Assembly: GCA_032718475.1 (NCBI GenBank)
Contig: JAUCBJ010007691.1
Span: forward strand, 1 to 20,421
Length of the DNA: 20,421 bases
Direction: 5' to 3'
Source of the DNA: Nemertoderma westbladi
Lineage: Eukaryota > Xenacoelomorpha > Nemertodermatida > Nemertodermatidae
Made by a program: the position numbers and the translations under genes. Within the stretch, counting starts at the first letter, position 1. The number at the start of each line of letters is the position of its first letter. The notes beneath the pieces are model-generated. The model was not told the DNA's origin. It saw only the letters and a list, made by a program, of their open reading frames with translations, and searched no databases. This document shows, in pieces, positions 1-8,567 of this stretch.

Positions 1-456
1 TCAAGATCAGTTAATGAGTATGAGTTGTTAAGTTAAATTAGTTCGGTAACAGTTTATACTTTCGATAATTCAAGCAGTTTACTATAGTTCTTACTAAAAG
101 GCCGGTGTTTCTGGCTTAGACAGCAATAACAACAAAGTAACAACTCTAAACAGTAAGACTGAACACTCTCCTTATGATCGACTAAAAAGCTACACGTCGA
201 CAGGAAAAATCGCTCTGATTGGCTCAAGCCAAACAAAGAACCTTGCATCTAATGGCTGTTTCCATGTCAGCAACCAGCTGCTAGATGTCGTAATATGAAT
301 TATCACGGCTAAGCTATAAAAGGTAGTTGGTGCATTGCAGGTTTTTTGCCTTACCATGTCCACTAAAACACGTATATAGCAGAATTATTTTTATGTCCGT
401 TAAAACACCTGTAAAGGTACCTTGCGGGCGAGGGGAATATATATACAGTCAGAAAA
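1..456. other. Non-coding stretch, no gene recognised
   Basis: I see no convincing coding sequence here. Short open frames exist on both strands but show no motif, repeat or codon pattern. The only notable signal is a good TATA-box match, TATAAAAGG at 315-323, on the plus strand. No recognisable gene follows it, so it may be chance in AT-rich DNA or a leftover element promoter. Confidence 0.4.
315..323 (+). promoter_or_regulatory. TATA-box-like sequence
   Basis: TATAAAAGG matches the metazoan TATA consensus and would place a start site near 345. No downstream gene supports it, and AT-rich DNA yields such matches by chance, so this is only a candidate. Confidence 0.2.
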
Positions 457-537
457 CCTTTTTAGAGTATTCCAGCGCCTGGGGGGGAACTGGCCAGCAA
501 AGGCAAACGTATCAGTTATCCCACAAAAGCTTTTACA
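457..537 (-). mobile_element. Inverted LTR-end fragment
   Basis: Read on the minus strand, this 81-bp segment starts TGTAAAAGCTTTTGTGGG at 537 and runs to about 457. It matches 14561-14639 on the plus strand at roughly 90% by eye, with only a few substitutions and single-base indels and a shared run of seven C. Both copies start at the same TG, and the flanking DNA is unrelated on each side. That is expected of a long terminal repeat edge. Similarity stops after about 80 bp, so this is a truncated remnant. It lies in opposite orientation to the copy near 14.6 kb. Confidence 0.6.
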
Positions 538-800
538 TTATGTATCTCGAAGATTGCTGAAAGGGTCTAACTGATGACGGAAAACTAAGTTGAACTGTGT
601 TTATAACCGTGATTGCACATCTAAGTCCACCCATATCAGCTGTAATGCGCCGCAATGTTTAATTAGAACTCAAATAGGACTTGGATAATGCGGAGATGAT
701 TGAATGTCACACAGAACGTGAATTCAAGTTCTATACTATGAAAGCTAAAAATATAGTTTTTCCGAATGCATTTAGTTATGTAGAGTAGAATACAAAACAT
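538..800. other. Non-coding stretch, nothing recognised
   Basis: No coding motif, repeat or RNA gene is visible between the LTR remnant and the hairpin array. Confidence 0.4.
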
Positions 801-844
801 TTCTTAACGGAACCTTAAAGGTGCCTACTGGTGGATGGTGTAAA

Positions 845-1005
845 ATACCTTAACGGAGAGTCCTCCGTTAGTGTAACGGAGCTTCGAGACGCTGGCTTCC
901 GTTAGTTAAAGCCGCCGTTAATTTAACGGAGGTTTCGTGTCGCTCAAAATTTTAGTTAACGGCGCCGTTAGCACTAACGGAGCTTCTTGTCGCCTGCCCC
1001 AGGAT
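845..1005. repeat. 50-bp tandem array of CCGTTA/TAACGG hairpins
   Basis: Three units repeat with an exact 50-bp spacing: CCGTTA starts at 865, 915 and 965. Each opens with a hairpin (CCGTTA, four or five bases, TAACGG) followed by a conserved tail resembling AGCTTCGWGWCGC. Extra half-sites occur between units, including the perfect 14-bp palindrome TAACGGCGCCGTTA at 957-970. A weaker, diverged unit may lie just upstream (803-850). The array is more GC- and CpG-rich than its surroundings. It could be a diverged satellite, a subterminal region of a transposon, or clustered binding sites. Confidence 0.65.
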
Positions 1006-1010
1006 AGTTT

Positions 1011-1680
1011 TCGTTTTGGCACAAATGTTTTAAAGGGAGGGACTAACCATACCAGGGCAGGGCGCATATATGCTTTGTTAATTAAATAGTCGTTAAATGA
1101 GTACCAGTTATCTCTTTGCCTGTAAGCAGTAGGCGGCCTACTGTAGGCCTATACTGTAGTTCTGTGGTAAATGTGTTGACGCGTCGGTCTAAGTTTGTAA
1201 ATGTTTTTTGGGTTCGAAATATGATGATGGATATAAAGAAATATAAAATGAATGAGTTGATGATAATAAGACATAGTTTAATCTTTTATAATAATAATTA
1301 ATAATCGCACTCTCATTATACTCCTAATATATATCACATTGCTACCTAATTGCTAATGTATCCTATAAATGCTACGATCTTTTATACTACTATATTTTAT
1401 TATAAAATGTTTCATGTGCCTATCACAGAAAGTTATATCCAATAGGATTTCACATACTGGGTGAAAAGTAAGGAACAGAAAATGATTGAGGATTCACATC
1501 AAACTTATAACTCTCAATAACTACAGTAAAAAACTGGCTAAATTAATCGTGCATAGAGATAATGATTCCTGTCCTAAGGTAGACTAAAAATGTTGTACAG
1601 TAAACAGCATTACAAATGACAGGTCGTGATTGACATATTATGCATGCTGAGTCTACATGTGCTTCATGTTTACATATAGA
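1011..1680. other. AT-rich non-coding stretch
   Basis: Short open frames only, none with recognisable motifs. The region next to 1680 may be the target into which the neighbouring LINE fragment inserted, since the LINE's AT-rich 3' tail (minus strand) ends at about 1681. Confidence 0.4.
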
Positions 1681-2262
1681 ATAATAATAAATAACTACTA
1701 GGATCGGCATGCTGCATTGCAGCTGCATTTTTAAGAATGCTGTGCCGGCTTGTCAACAAAATTGCACCGCCACAACTCCCTATCACCCATGACATTTGCT
1801 AGATCATCCGCATCTTTAAGGCTAGTGTCCTTTAAGATGCGTCTCAAGAAAGTCATGGGCTGTCCACCATGCTTATTCACTCCATGAGGCTGCCAAAGTA
1901 CAAGATTATGCACTGGCTGGTCCTCACGGCGAAAGCAATGTCCTGCAAAGCGGAGGCGATTTTGTTCTAGTGTCAAGCTTGGGGGGCAAGCTCATTGGCT
2001 TGTCAAGCCAATGAGACACCTCCAATGTTATATAGTGTCTGGTTGGGGATGTGTGCATTGTACTTGACACAATGAACCCGGCGTAGCATTCTTGTGAATG
2101 TGCCATCCAGAGATTTGGTGTCCTCAGCAGTTAGAGCCCAGCATGGACTCCCGTAGAGGAGTACTGGAACTACTGCTGCTCGAAATAATCGGACCTTAAG
2201 TTTCTGATTAATTCTCGGTGACTTCCAAATCCTGGAAAGCCTATTCAAGGCTGCCCATATAA
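1681..2262 (-). pseudogene. 5'-truncated RTE-like LINE, C-terminal region of ORF2
   Basis: On the minus strand, two frames together encode the region downstream of the catalytic core of a LINE reverse transcriptase. From about 2262 to 2003 come segments resembling ALNRLSRIWKSPRI and LFRAAVVPVLLYGSPCW. From about 1976 to 1731 come RLRFAGHCFRREDQP and a closing section ending at a stop at 1731. The same order of motifs (FFRATVGSVFLYGGETW, RLRFSGHCWRSKD) occurs in the fuller LINE at 7402-9732. After the stop the 3' tail reads CCTAGTAGTTATTTATTATT on the minus strand, similar to the tail of the other LINE. The catalytic motifs are missing, so this is a dead 5'-truncated copy. The break between frames coincides with a perfect palindrome at 1991-2015. 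Confidence 0.8.
1991..2015. repeat. Perfect 12+1+12 palindrome at LINE frameshift
   Basis: CTCATTGGCTTG, one T, then CAAGCCAATGAG form a perfect hairpin inside the LINE fragment. Taking out 17 bp (the left arm, the loop and one copy of a flanking CAAG) would bring the two flanking reading frames into one phase, because the offset between their stops is 272 bp and 272 minus 17 is divisible by three. This is the pattern left by fold-back template switching. Confidence 0.7.
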
Positions 2263-3302
2263 TAAATAAAAAACGCATCTGAAATAACATGTGCCAAGGG
2301 ACAATTCATGCCTGTCTTCTAATCTCGGGAAAATATGCCAAATAATTTTGGTGTTACATGATCGCAAACCTTCTACCTTTAACATGTGGTGTCTATACTG
2401 GAAATGAGTCGTGAGACCTTCTTTTCTATTTTTCGTACTTGTTACAAGGAGGTCTACTTGTTTTTTTTTCGTTTCCGCAGTCATTGCCTCTAACATAAGA
2501 AGGACGACCGAATCTGTGCAACTACTGTATTTTTTTTTCATTATCTATTTACTAAATTGTTGCAGAAATAACGTTATTTTATTTTCTTCAATACTAGACT
2601 CTTTTCACTGATAAATTAATAAAGATAAAGCCAACTTTACTAGTGTAGGTTTTGGGGAGGTTTAAGTCGAAGTCGCCTTGAGGGTGGTTAGTGAGGGTTG
2701 GGGAGGAATTAGGCAGTGGGGAGAGACCCTGGGCGGTGTGGGGGGTTGATGTGTCTGTATGGATTCCATAGTGTCTATTTATACCGAATAACTCGTTCAA
2801 GTCATCTCCAACCTCACCTATATCGGGTTTATATTCCAGTTAGTGTCTATTAAAAAATAAACAATGAAGGTTTTATTCTAATTTCGCTTTCGATTACTGA
2901 TATTGAATTCGACTAACCAAAAAAAGCATAATATTGTTTAATGGTTATACCCAAGTCTTTGAAGTAAAGTGAATTACTCGTGTATTTTGAGTAATTTTAT
3001 CAATTTCGAAAGGTGCTGATATGGTATGGGACTCCCAGGAACTCCTCTTATCTCGAAACCAACTGGAGCTATTACATTTATATTTGTCTCAAATGAAAGG
3101 GGACATAATTTTATTCTGGCTAACTAAATTTGGGGGCTTTGCAGCAGCTTGGCGGGTCGTATCTATAGTAGGTCATGCATTTAAAATAGATACTTGGAAA
3201 AAACTCTAGCTAGCATAAATAACAAAAAATAAATATCAAAAATACAAGATATTTTGTATGTCTTAATTCAGTGCAACCCCACCCCCTCTGAAACTTAATG
3301 AA
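2263..3302. other. Non-coding stretch with a G-rich tract
   Basis: No gene recognised. The breakpoint of the LINE fragment lies beside AATAAATAAA (about 2261-2270). From about 2653 to 2747 the plus strand is G-rich with several GGG to GGGGGG runs, but the loops between runs are uneven and often long. An open frame at 3021-3209 has no motif and I do not support it as a gene. Confidence 0.4.
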
Positions 3303-3401
3303 ATTGAGTGGAAGATTAGCATTCGGAAGTGGCAAGTTTTAGTATCGTCTCGAGGCTATTTAACTACTTTTCAAACGCTTGTAGTTAAGGATTGAAAGCG
3401 A

Positions 3402-4233
3402 GGCACTACTACAGTATGTGCGTGTACCCATGATCGGGAATTTTTGTAGTAGCTAGTTTTTGCTAGATTTTTTTTAATGTTCTATGTCATATTAGCTATA
3501 AAAAATGTTCTAGAACAAATATGTTTTGTTCTAGAAAATTTTTTTAAAAATTTATAATTCGTAATAATACACCTTAAAATGTTAATCTGTTGCCTTTAAA
3601 TACTATATTATTTAAATACTATTATTCTAATGTTTTTTAATGTTTACAGTAGTAGGTTCACTTTAACTGTTTTCATTAAATAAAATGCCACGTCACGAAA
3701 ACAAAAAGTACTCTAAAGATACAAATAATATTGACATTTCCAAAGAATAGTATAAAAGAAAAGTATAATTTAAAAAAAAAAATGTTTTTTTTAATAATAG
3801 CTAACTTGGAAAATTACTAAGCTAGCTAGCCTGATAATTTGTAATTTTTTTTTTAATTTTAAATGTTTATAAATGATAAATAATCTATTTATTACACATA
3901 GTTACTAATTTTTAATAATTTTTTTTTAATTTCTTTAAAAATAATAGCTAATTTGGAAAATTACTAGCTAGCCTGATAATTTGTATATTTAATGTTTATA
4001 GATAAATAAACTATTTATTACACATAATAACTAATTTTTAATAAATTTTTACTTTTAAATGTTATAGATCAAAAAATATATATTAGTTCTAGAAATTAGT
4101 TCTAATTTTTATAACCTAACAATAGCTAAAATGAAATAATAGTTCTAAAAAAAAAGTAGCAAAAACTAGCTATAGTGAAAAAAATATGGTTATGGGTATA
4201 CATACTGTAGTATGTGGTGATATCAGTAGTGCC
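3402..4233. mobile_element. Non-autonomous TIR element, 8-bp TSD, copy A
   Basis: The element begins GGCACTACTACAGTATGTG and ends with CAGTAGTGCC. The inverted ends stay similar for about 60 bp (ACAGTATGT, TACCCAT, TAGCTAGTTTTTGCTA), though the right end has a short extra segment. It is flanked directly by the 8-bp repeat GAAAGCGA at 3394-3401 and 4234-4241, a target-site duplication. The related foldback arm shows an uninterrupted version of the site (GAAAGCAA at 12444-12451). The interior is very AT-rich, non-coding and rich in TTCTAGAA and TAGCTA motifs. An internal stretch of about 147 bp is duplicated (starting about 3799 and 3946) but single in copy B. An 8-bp duplication fits hAT, P, Merlin and a few other superfamilies; I cannot choose between them. 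Confidence 0.8.
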
Positions 4234-4258
4234 GAAAGCGAAAATAAATATTCTGACG

Positions 4259-4460
4259 CACCCAGTATGGATGAGGGAAGTAAAACAATATATATTTCAA
4301 ATTTCATGCACCCAGTATGGATGAGGGAAGTAAAACAATATATATTTCAAATTTCATGCACCCAGTATGGATGAGGGAGGTAAAACAATATATATTTCAA
4401 ATTTCATGCACCCAGTATGGATGAGGGAGGTAAAACAATATATATTTCAAATTTCATGCA
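4259..4460. repeat. Tandem array, 4 x 50 bp
   Basis: Four near-identical 50-bp units, with CCCAGTATGG starting at 4261, 4311, 4361 and 4411. Units differ mainly at GGGAAG versus GGGAGG: two of each, in blocks. The equivalent place in copy B (about 11341-11395) has only one unit, so this is a local and probably recent expansion. The period is not a multiple of three, so it is unlikely to be coding even though a short frame passes through it. Confidence 0.9.
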
Positions 4461-4768
4461 ATCTCATTAAGATTTGTAGAATAATAATTGGTGGCCAAGT
4501 CACTGTATTAAGACACAATATTCCTGGAGATGGAGTAGGTAAGCACCAACGAAGTGGATCTGGCAATAATTACCAATAATATATAATAATAGCTATTAAA
4601 ATAATTTGTTTCAAAATTATAATACTTACTATTGAAAAGAATCATAAAAAAATGTTCTAGAAGACTTTTATTATAAAATCCTTCAAATATGCAAAAAATT
4701 ATTTTCAAAACGTGTGCCTACTAAATTTAGTAGGTACAGTAGAATGCAGCTTTCATGGTTGTATATTT

Positions 4769-5681
4769 AGTAGGTCATGTTCCACTTAATCTAAAAAGTT
4801 TTATAGTTTGACGGGACAGTTAACTCCATCCCTAAATCATTAACGGCCGGCATCCATCGGTTTTAGGTAAATCGATTAATTAACCCTACATATTTCTAAC
4901 CTTGACCTATTCGCACTAAACCCATATCAGAGAATCCGGTTAGTCGATTACCATAGCAACTGTTCAAAATAAAATATAATTTACTATTTTTTCGTTTTTA
5001 CTGCAAATTTCGGTGAATTTTTGCAAAATATCAATAGTTTTCGAAACCATTGCCAAATACGTGTTCCCCATATTCTAAAGACATGATAGATTCCAAATAT
5101 ATAGCCAATAAGAATCTTTATTTTAATGGTCGCGCTATAAAAATGTTTCCCACGAAACCATAGAAACAAACTCAAAACCGTTGGAAACTATATGGAAACT
5201 AAATTGGTATCTACAGTATGTAGAAGTACATAGGTCAGTCAAACAATAGTCGTTAGATTACAGTTAGTCTGCGCCAAACTAGATGAAAATCCCACAAATT
5301 TTTAGTCACATTGTTGCTATGTATAGTGAAATCCATGGTGCTAAGGAAAAAAAACATAAAAATGAAAGTGATCCGAATAATGTATATCTCCTTCAACTGT
5401 TTGAGAGATTAGCAAGATAATAAAGAATCAGAAATATTTGATTCGGATGAGTAATTGCTAATTAGTTATGCCCGCTTTATGCCAATGTTGACAGGACTAA
5501 TGATTAGTAACATATTTATATAATATAAATATTTCACTGATCTTTTTGTCTCACTTACTGTAAGTCAATTATAAAAATAATTAATCACTTATTTTTCACG
5601 CAAAAAGTAAAAGGTGAAATAATGACCAGATACATATGAAGAATTGTTCAAAACAAAAACAAAAATATTGTTTCCGTAACT
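4769..5681. other. AT-rich non-coding stretch downstream of the zinc-finger gene
   Basis: I recognise no gene or repeat here. The right part lies 3' of the minus-strand zinc-finger array and would hold its 3' untranslated region if the gene is transcribed. I did not find a convincing minus-strand AATAAA close to the stop. Confidence 0.4.
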
Positions 5682-6542
5682 TTAAGATTTATGAACAGAA
5701 TCATCGTGTCTCTTAAGTTCATGTCTATTAGAAATTTGTTTATGGCAGATAGAACAATCATATTTAGAGTTTCCCTTTCCTTTATGAAAGTTGTTAACAT
5801 GATTGTTTAGACTGGATTTCTGGGTGAATTCTTTGTTACAATAACCGCACTTATGCTTGATTAGTTGATGGATAGAGTCGACATGTTTTTTTAGATAACT
5901 TTTGGTACCAAATGATTTTCCACAATCAAAACAGTTGTACTTGATATCTTTATGGGCGCAGTTGACATGGGCGTTTAGATGGTCTTGCCGGCTGAATTCT
6001 TTGTTACAATAACCGCACTTATGTTTGATTAGTTGATGGATAGAATCGACATGTGTTTTTAGATAACTTTTGGTACCAAATAATTTTCCACAATCAAAAC
6101 AGTTGTACTTGATATCTTTATGGGCGCAGTTGATATGGGTATTTAGACTGCGTTGCTGGCTGAATTCTTTGCTACAATAACCGCACTTATGTTTGATTAA
6201 TTTATGGATAGAGTCGATATGTATCTTTAGATCACTTTTGGTACCAAATGATTTTCCACAATCAAAACAGCTGTTCTTGACATCTTTATGGGCGTAGTTG
6301 ACATGAGCGTTTAGACTGCCCCGAGAGCTGAATTCTTTGTTACAATAACCGCACTTATGTTTGATATCTTTATGGGCGTAGTTGACATGAGCGTTTAGAC
6401 TGCCCCGAGAGCTGAATTCTTTGTTACAATAACCGCACTTATGTTTGATATCTTTATGGGCGTAGTTGACATGAGCGTTTAGACTGCCCCGAGAGCTGAA
6501 TTCTTTGTTATTGAGTGGAAGATTAGCATTCGGAAGTGGCAA
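5682..6542 (-). pseudogene. C2H2 zinc-finger array protein, 5' truncated
   Basis: The 286-residue frame encodes nine complete C2H2 fingers and one partial finger at the N-terminus. Each finger follows C-x2-C-x12-H-x4-H with a 28-residue period. Linkers are of the KDIKHK/QLIKHK type rather than TGEKP. Two finger types mostly alternate: type A (HKCGYCNKEFS...) and type B (YNCFDCGKSFGTKS...), so the older repeat unit is a 56-residue pair. The last finger (CSICHKQISNRHELKRH) is divergent and the frame ends just after it, a natural C-terminus. The partial finger and the next two are nearly identical at the DNA level over 84-bp units, showing recent duplication or conversion. The N-terminal 11 residues, including the ATG, come from repeat R; the first finger has lost both cysteines at the junction near 6510. 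Such proteins usually bind DNA in the nucleus. It may be a 5'-broken gene or an exon whose true upstream part is missing. Confidence 0.85.
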
Positions 6543-6608
6543 GTTTTAGTATCGTCTCGAGGCTATTTAATTACTTTTCAAACGCTTGTTGTTAAGGATT
6601 GAAAGCGA

Positions 6609-7239
6609 GGCACTACTACAGTATGTGCGTGTACCCATGATCGGGAATTTTTGTAGTAGCTAGTTTTTGCTACATTTTTTTTTAATGTTCTATGTTATAT
6701 TAGCTATAAAAAATGTTCTAGAACAAATATTTTTTGTTCTAGAACATTTTTTAAAAAATTTATAATTCGTAATAATACACCTTAAAATGTTAATCTGTTG
6801 CCTTTAAATACTATATTATTTAAATACTATTATTCTAGAATGTTTTTTAATGTTTACAGTAGTAGGTTCACTTTAACTGTTTTCATTAAATAAAATACCA
6901 CGTCACGAAAACAAAAAGTGCTCTAAAGATACAAATATTATTGATATTTCCAAAGAATTAAAGAATTCTTTAAAATACTAGCTAATTTGGAAAATTTCTA
7001 GCTAGCCTGATAATTTGTATATTTAATGTTTATAGATAAATAAACTATTTATTACACATAATAACTAATTTTTAATAAATTTTTATTTTAAAATGTTCTA
7101 GATCAAAAAATATATATTTGTTCTAGAACATAATTTTTTTAACCTAACAATAGCTAAAATGAAATAGAATAGTTCTAAAAAAAAAGTAGCAAAAATTAGC
7201 TATAGTAAAAAAAATATGGTTATGGGTACACATACTGTA
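6609..7239. mobile_element. TIR element, copy B, left and central part
   Basis: It starts GGCACTACTACAG directly after GAAAGCGA (6601-6608), exactly as in copy A, and follows copy A through the AT-rich interior to ...ACATACTGTA at 7239, where the similarity stops. It has one copy of the internal segment that is doubled in copy A. Its right end is probably the short piece at 11302-11319 (ATACTGTGTAGTAGTGCC), which is followed by GAAAGCGA at 11320-11327. The element would thus have been split by the insertion of 7240-11301. Confidence 0.7.
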
Positions 7240-7403
7240 CCACAAGTTTGCAACAGTTTGCAACACAGATAGCTTTAAACGTAGATTAGACCAATATCTT
7301 ATAAATGTCCCAGATCAACCGGGTTGCCATGGATACACGGCCGCAAGATGTTATAATTCTAACTCCCTCGTCGACATTATTCCAAGGCTTAATAAATAAA
7401 TAA
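7240..7403 (+). pseudogene. 3' end of a LINE ORF2 (CR1/L2-like), with AATAA tail
   Basis: A 52-residue frame from about 7241 to a stop at 7397-7399 encodes a typical C-terminal tail of CR1/L2/Jockey-type LINE polyproteins. It has the recognisable TDSFKRRLDQYL segment, then a short Cys/Tyr-rich end. The stop is embedded in an AATAAATAAATAA tail, the simple-repeat 3' end common in such LINEs. Everything upstream is missing, as in a 5'-truncated insertion. It differs in type from the RTE-like LINE that follows immediately. The family assignment is from motif memory only. Confidence 0.6.
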
Positions 7404-8273
7404 CACATTCGAAAAGAGTAAGGGGAAGCTATGGACCTTTCAATACCCTAATGGAACCAAAGCACAACTGGATTACATCTTCATAAACAAAAAGTGGAGA
7501 AACAGCATGATCAACTGCGAGGCATACAGCTCGTTCAACCTAATTGGTTCGGACCACAGAATTGTGACTGCAGAGATCACACTCAGTTTGAGAGCCAGTA
7601 AACCCAGGACAAGCAAGCAAATCAAATATGACTGGGAAAAACTTAGAACTGACAATGCTGTTAAGGATGCTTATACAGTAGAAGTTCAAAACCGCTTTGA
7701 AGCACTTCAGTCAATGGATGAAGACCAATCCACCAATTCAATATACCAGAATATAATAACAGCCCACAAGGAATCAGCTAAGAGGCATATCCCCCAGAAA
7801 CCCAAACGAAAACAATATGTGCCATGGCAAAACTCTGAGGTTACTTGTAAGAGAGAAGATCTTAAGATAGCCTACAAAGTTAAAACCGAACAACCAACAA
7901 CCGAAAACATTAACAAGGTTGAGAAAGCTAAGGACGATCTTAAATTGGCCTACAACATCAGCCAGGAAAAGTACATACAGGATAAAACTGAGGCAATTAC
8001 AACTGCTCACATACAGCAACAATCAAGACTTACCTGGCAAACTGTAAATGAGGTATCTGGTCGGAAAAGTTGTGCAAAGGGGCGCCTCAAAGCCGATAGT
8101 CCTGAAGAACGTGTTGGGAAGTGGAAAAATCACTTCAGCAACTTGCTTGGGCAGCCACCAAACATCGAGGTCAGCCCTACAAGGAAAATATATGACAAGA
8201 CACTACCTATAGAAACAGGGGACTTCACACCTGCCGAACTCCAAAGAAGCATTAAAAGCATGCGAGTGGATTA
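7402..8273 (+). pseudogene. LINE endonuclease C-terminus and linker
   Basis: The frame is open from about 7402 to a stop at 8271-8273. It shows QLDYIFI followed by GSDHRIVTAEI (SDH codons at 7549-7557), the end of an exonuclease-endonuclease-phosphatase domain where the D and H are catalytic-site residues. After it comes a lysine-rich, helical linker of about 170 residues and then a segment (ERVGKWKNHFSNLLG) typical of the region just before LINE reverse transcriptase. The protein would nick target DNA to prime reverse transcription. The frame ends by frameshift, not at a natural end. Confidence 0.85.
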
Positions 8274-8567
8274 GATGAAATCCCAGCGGAGGTATGGAAA
8301 CCTGGAGTGCTAAACAGACCATTATTGAATGTTTGCAACCGGATGTTAAAAGGGGAAAAGCCACCACCAATTTGTACTAAAGGTCAACTAAAGCCTCTCC
8401 CCAAGAAAGGAGACCTCGGCATACCAACAAACTATCGTGGGATCTGTCTGCTTGTGGTAGCTGCCAAAATATACAATAAAATGATTCTATATAGGATTAG
8501 GTATCACATAGAGAAACTACACTGCGTAAGAGCCAAAACGGATTTCGACCAAGTAGATCAACAATAG
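8267..8567 (+). pseudogene. LINE reverse transcriptase, N-terminal finger part
   Basis: This continues the LINE coding sequence in a second phase. Starting at GLDEIPAEVWKPG (about 8267), it passes LPKKGDLGIPTNYRGICLL, the region corresponding to 'pkkgd..n.RpIsll' of LINE RT domains 1-2, and ends at a stop at 8565-8567. The reading then moves to the third phase near 8535, where QNGFRPSRSTIAQ continues. The two phase changes are single-event frameshifts in a decayed copy. Confidence 0.85.

Larger units (their letters stand above)
3303..4768. repeat. Dispersed repeat R, copy A
   Basis: This segment matches 6510-7239 plus 11302-11699 nearly base for base, in the same orientation. The left edge starts ATTGAGTGGAAGATTAGC in both copies, and the right edge ends near GCAGCTTTCATGG in both. 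In order it holds a left flank (3303-3401), an inserted TIR element (3402-4233), a 4 x 50-bp array (4259-4460) and a right flank (4461-4768) containing TTCTAGAA at about 4655. The part around the insertion site is also related to the arms of the foldback element at 11784-12516. No protein is encoded. Confidence 0.75.

Noticed and set aside
327-560. 77-residue plus-strand frame
   Set aside because: Its second half runs through the inverted LTR fragment and its first half has no motif, so it is a chance frame.
2653-2747. G-quadruplex in the G-rich tract
   Set aside because: The G-runs are separated mostly by loops of 9 to 14 bases. Only long-loop forms could fold, so the evidence is weak.
3021-3209. 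62-residue plus-strand frame
   Set aside because: No recognisable motif, and no homologous copy elsewhere in the window to compare. Length is within chance expectation.
4259-4460. CRISPR-like array
   Set aside because: The units are contiguous with no unique spacers, and the setting is eukaryotic.
4186-4579. Short plus-strand frames repeating HPVWMREVKQYIFQIS
   Set aside because: The repeated peptide comes from a 50-bp DNA tandem repeat whose period is not a multiple of three. The similarity to the start of the frame at 12442 is explained by shared repeat DNA.
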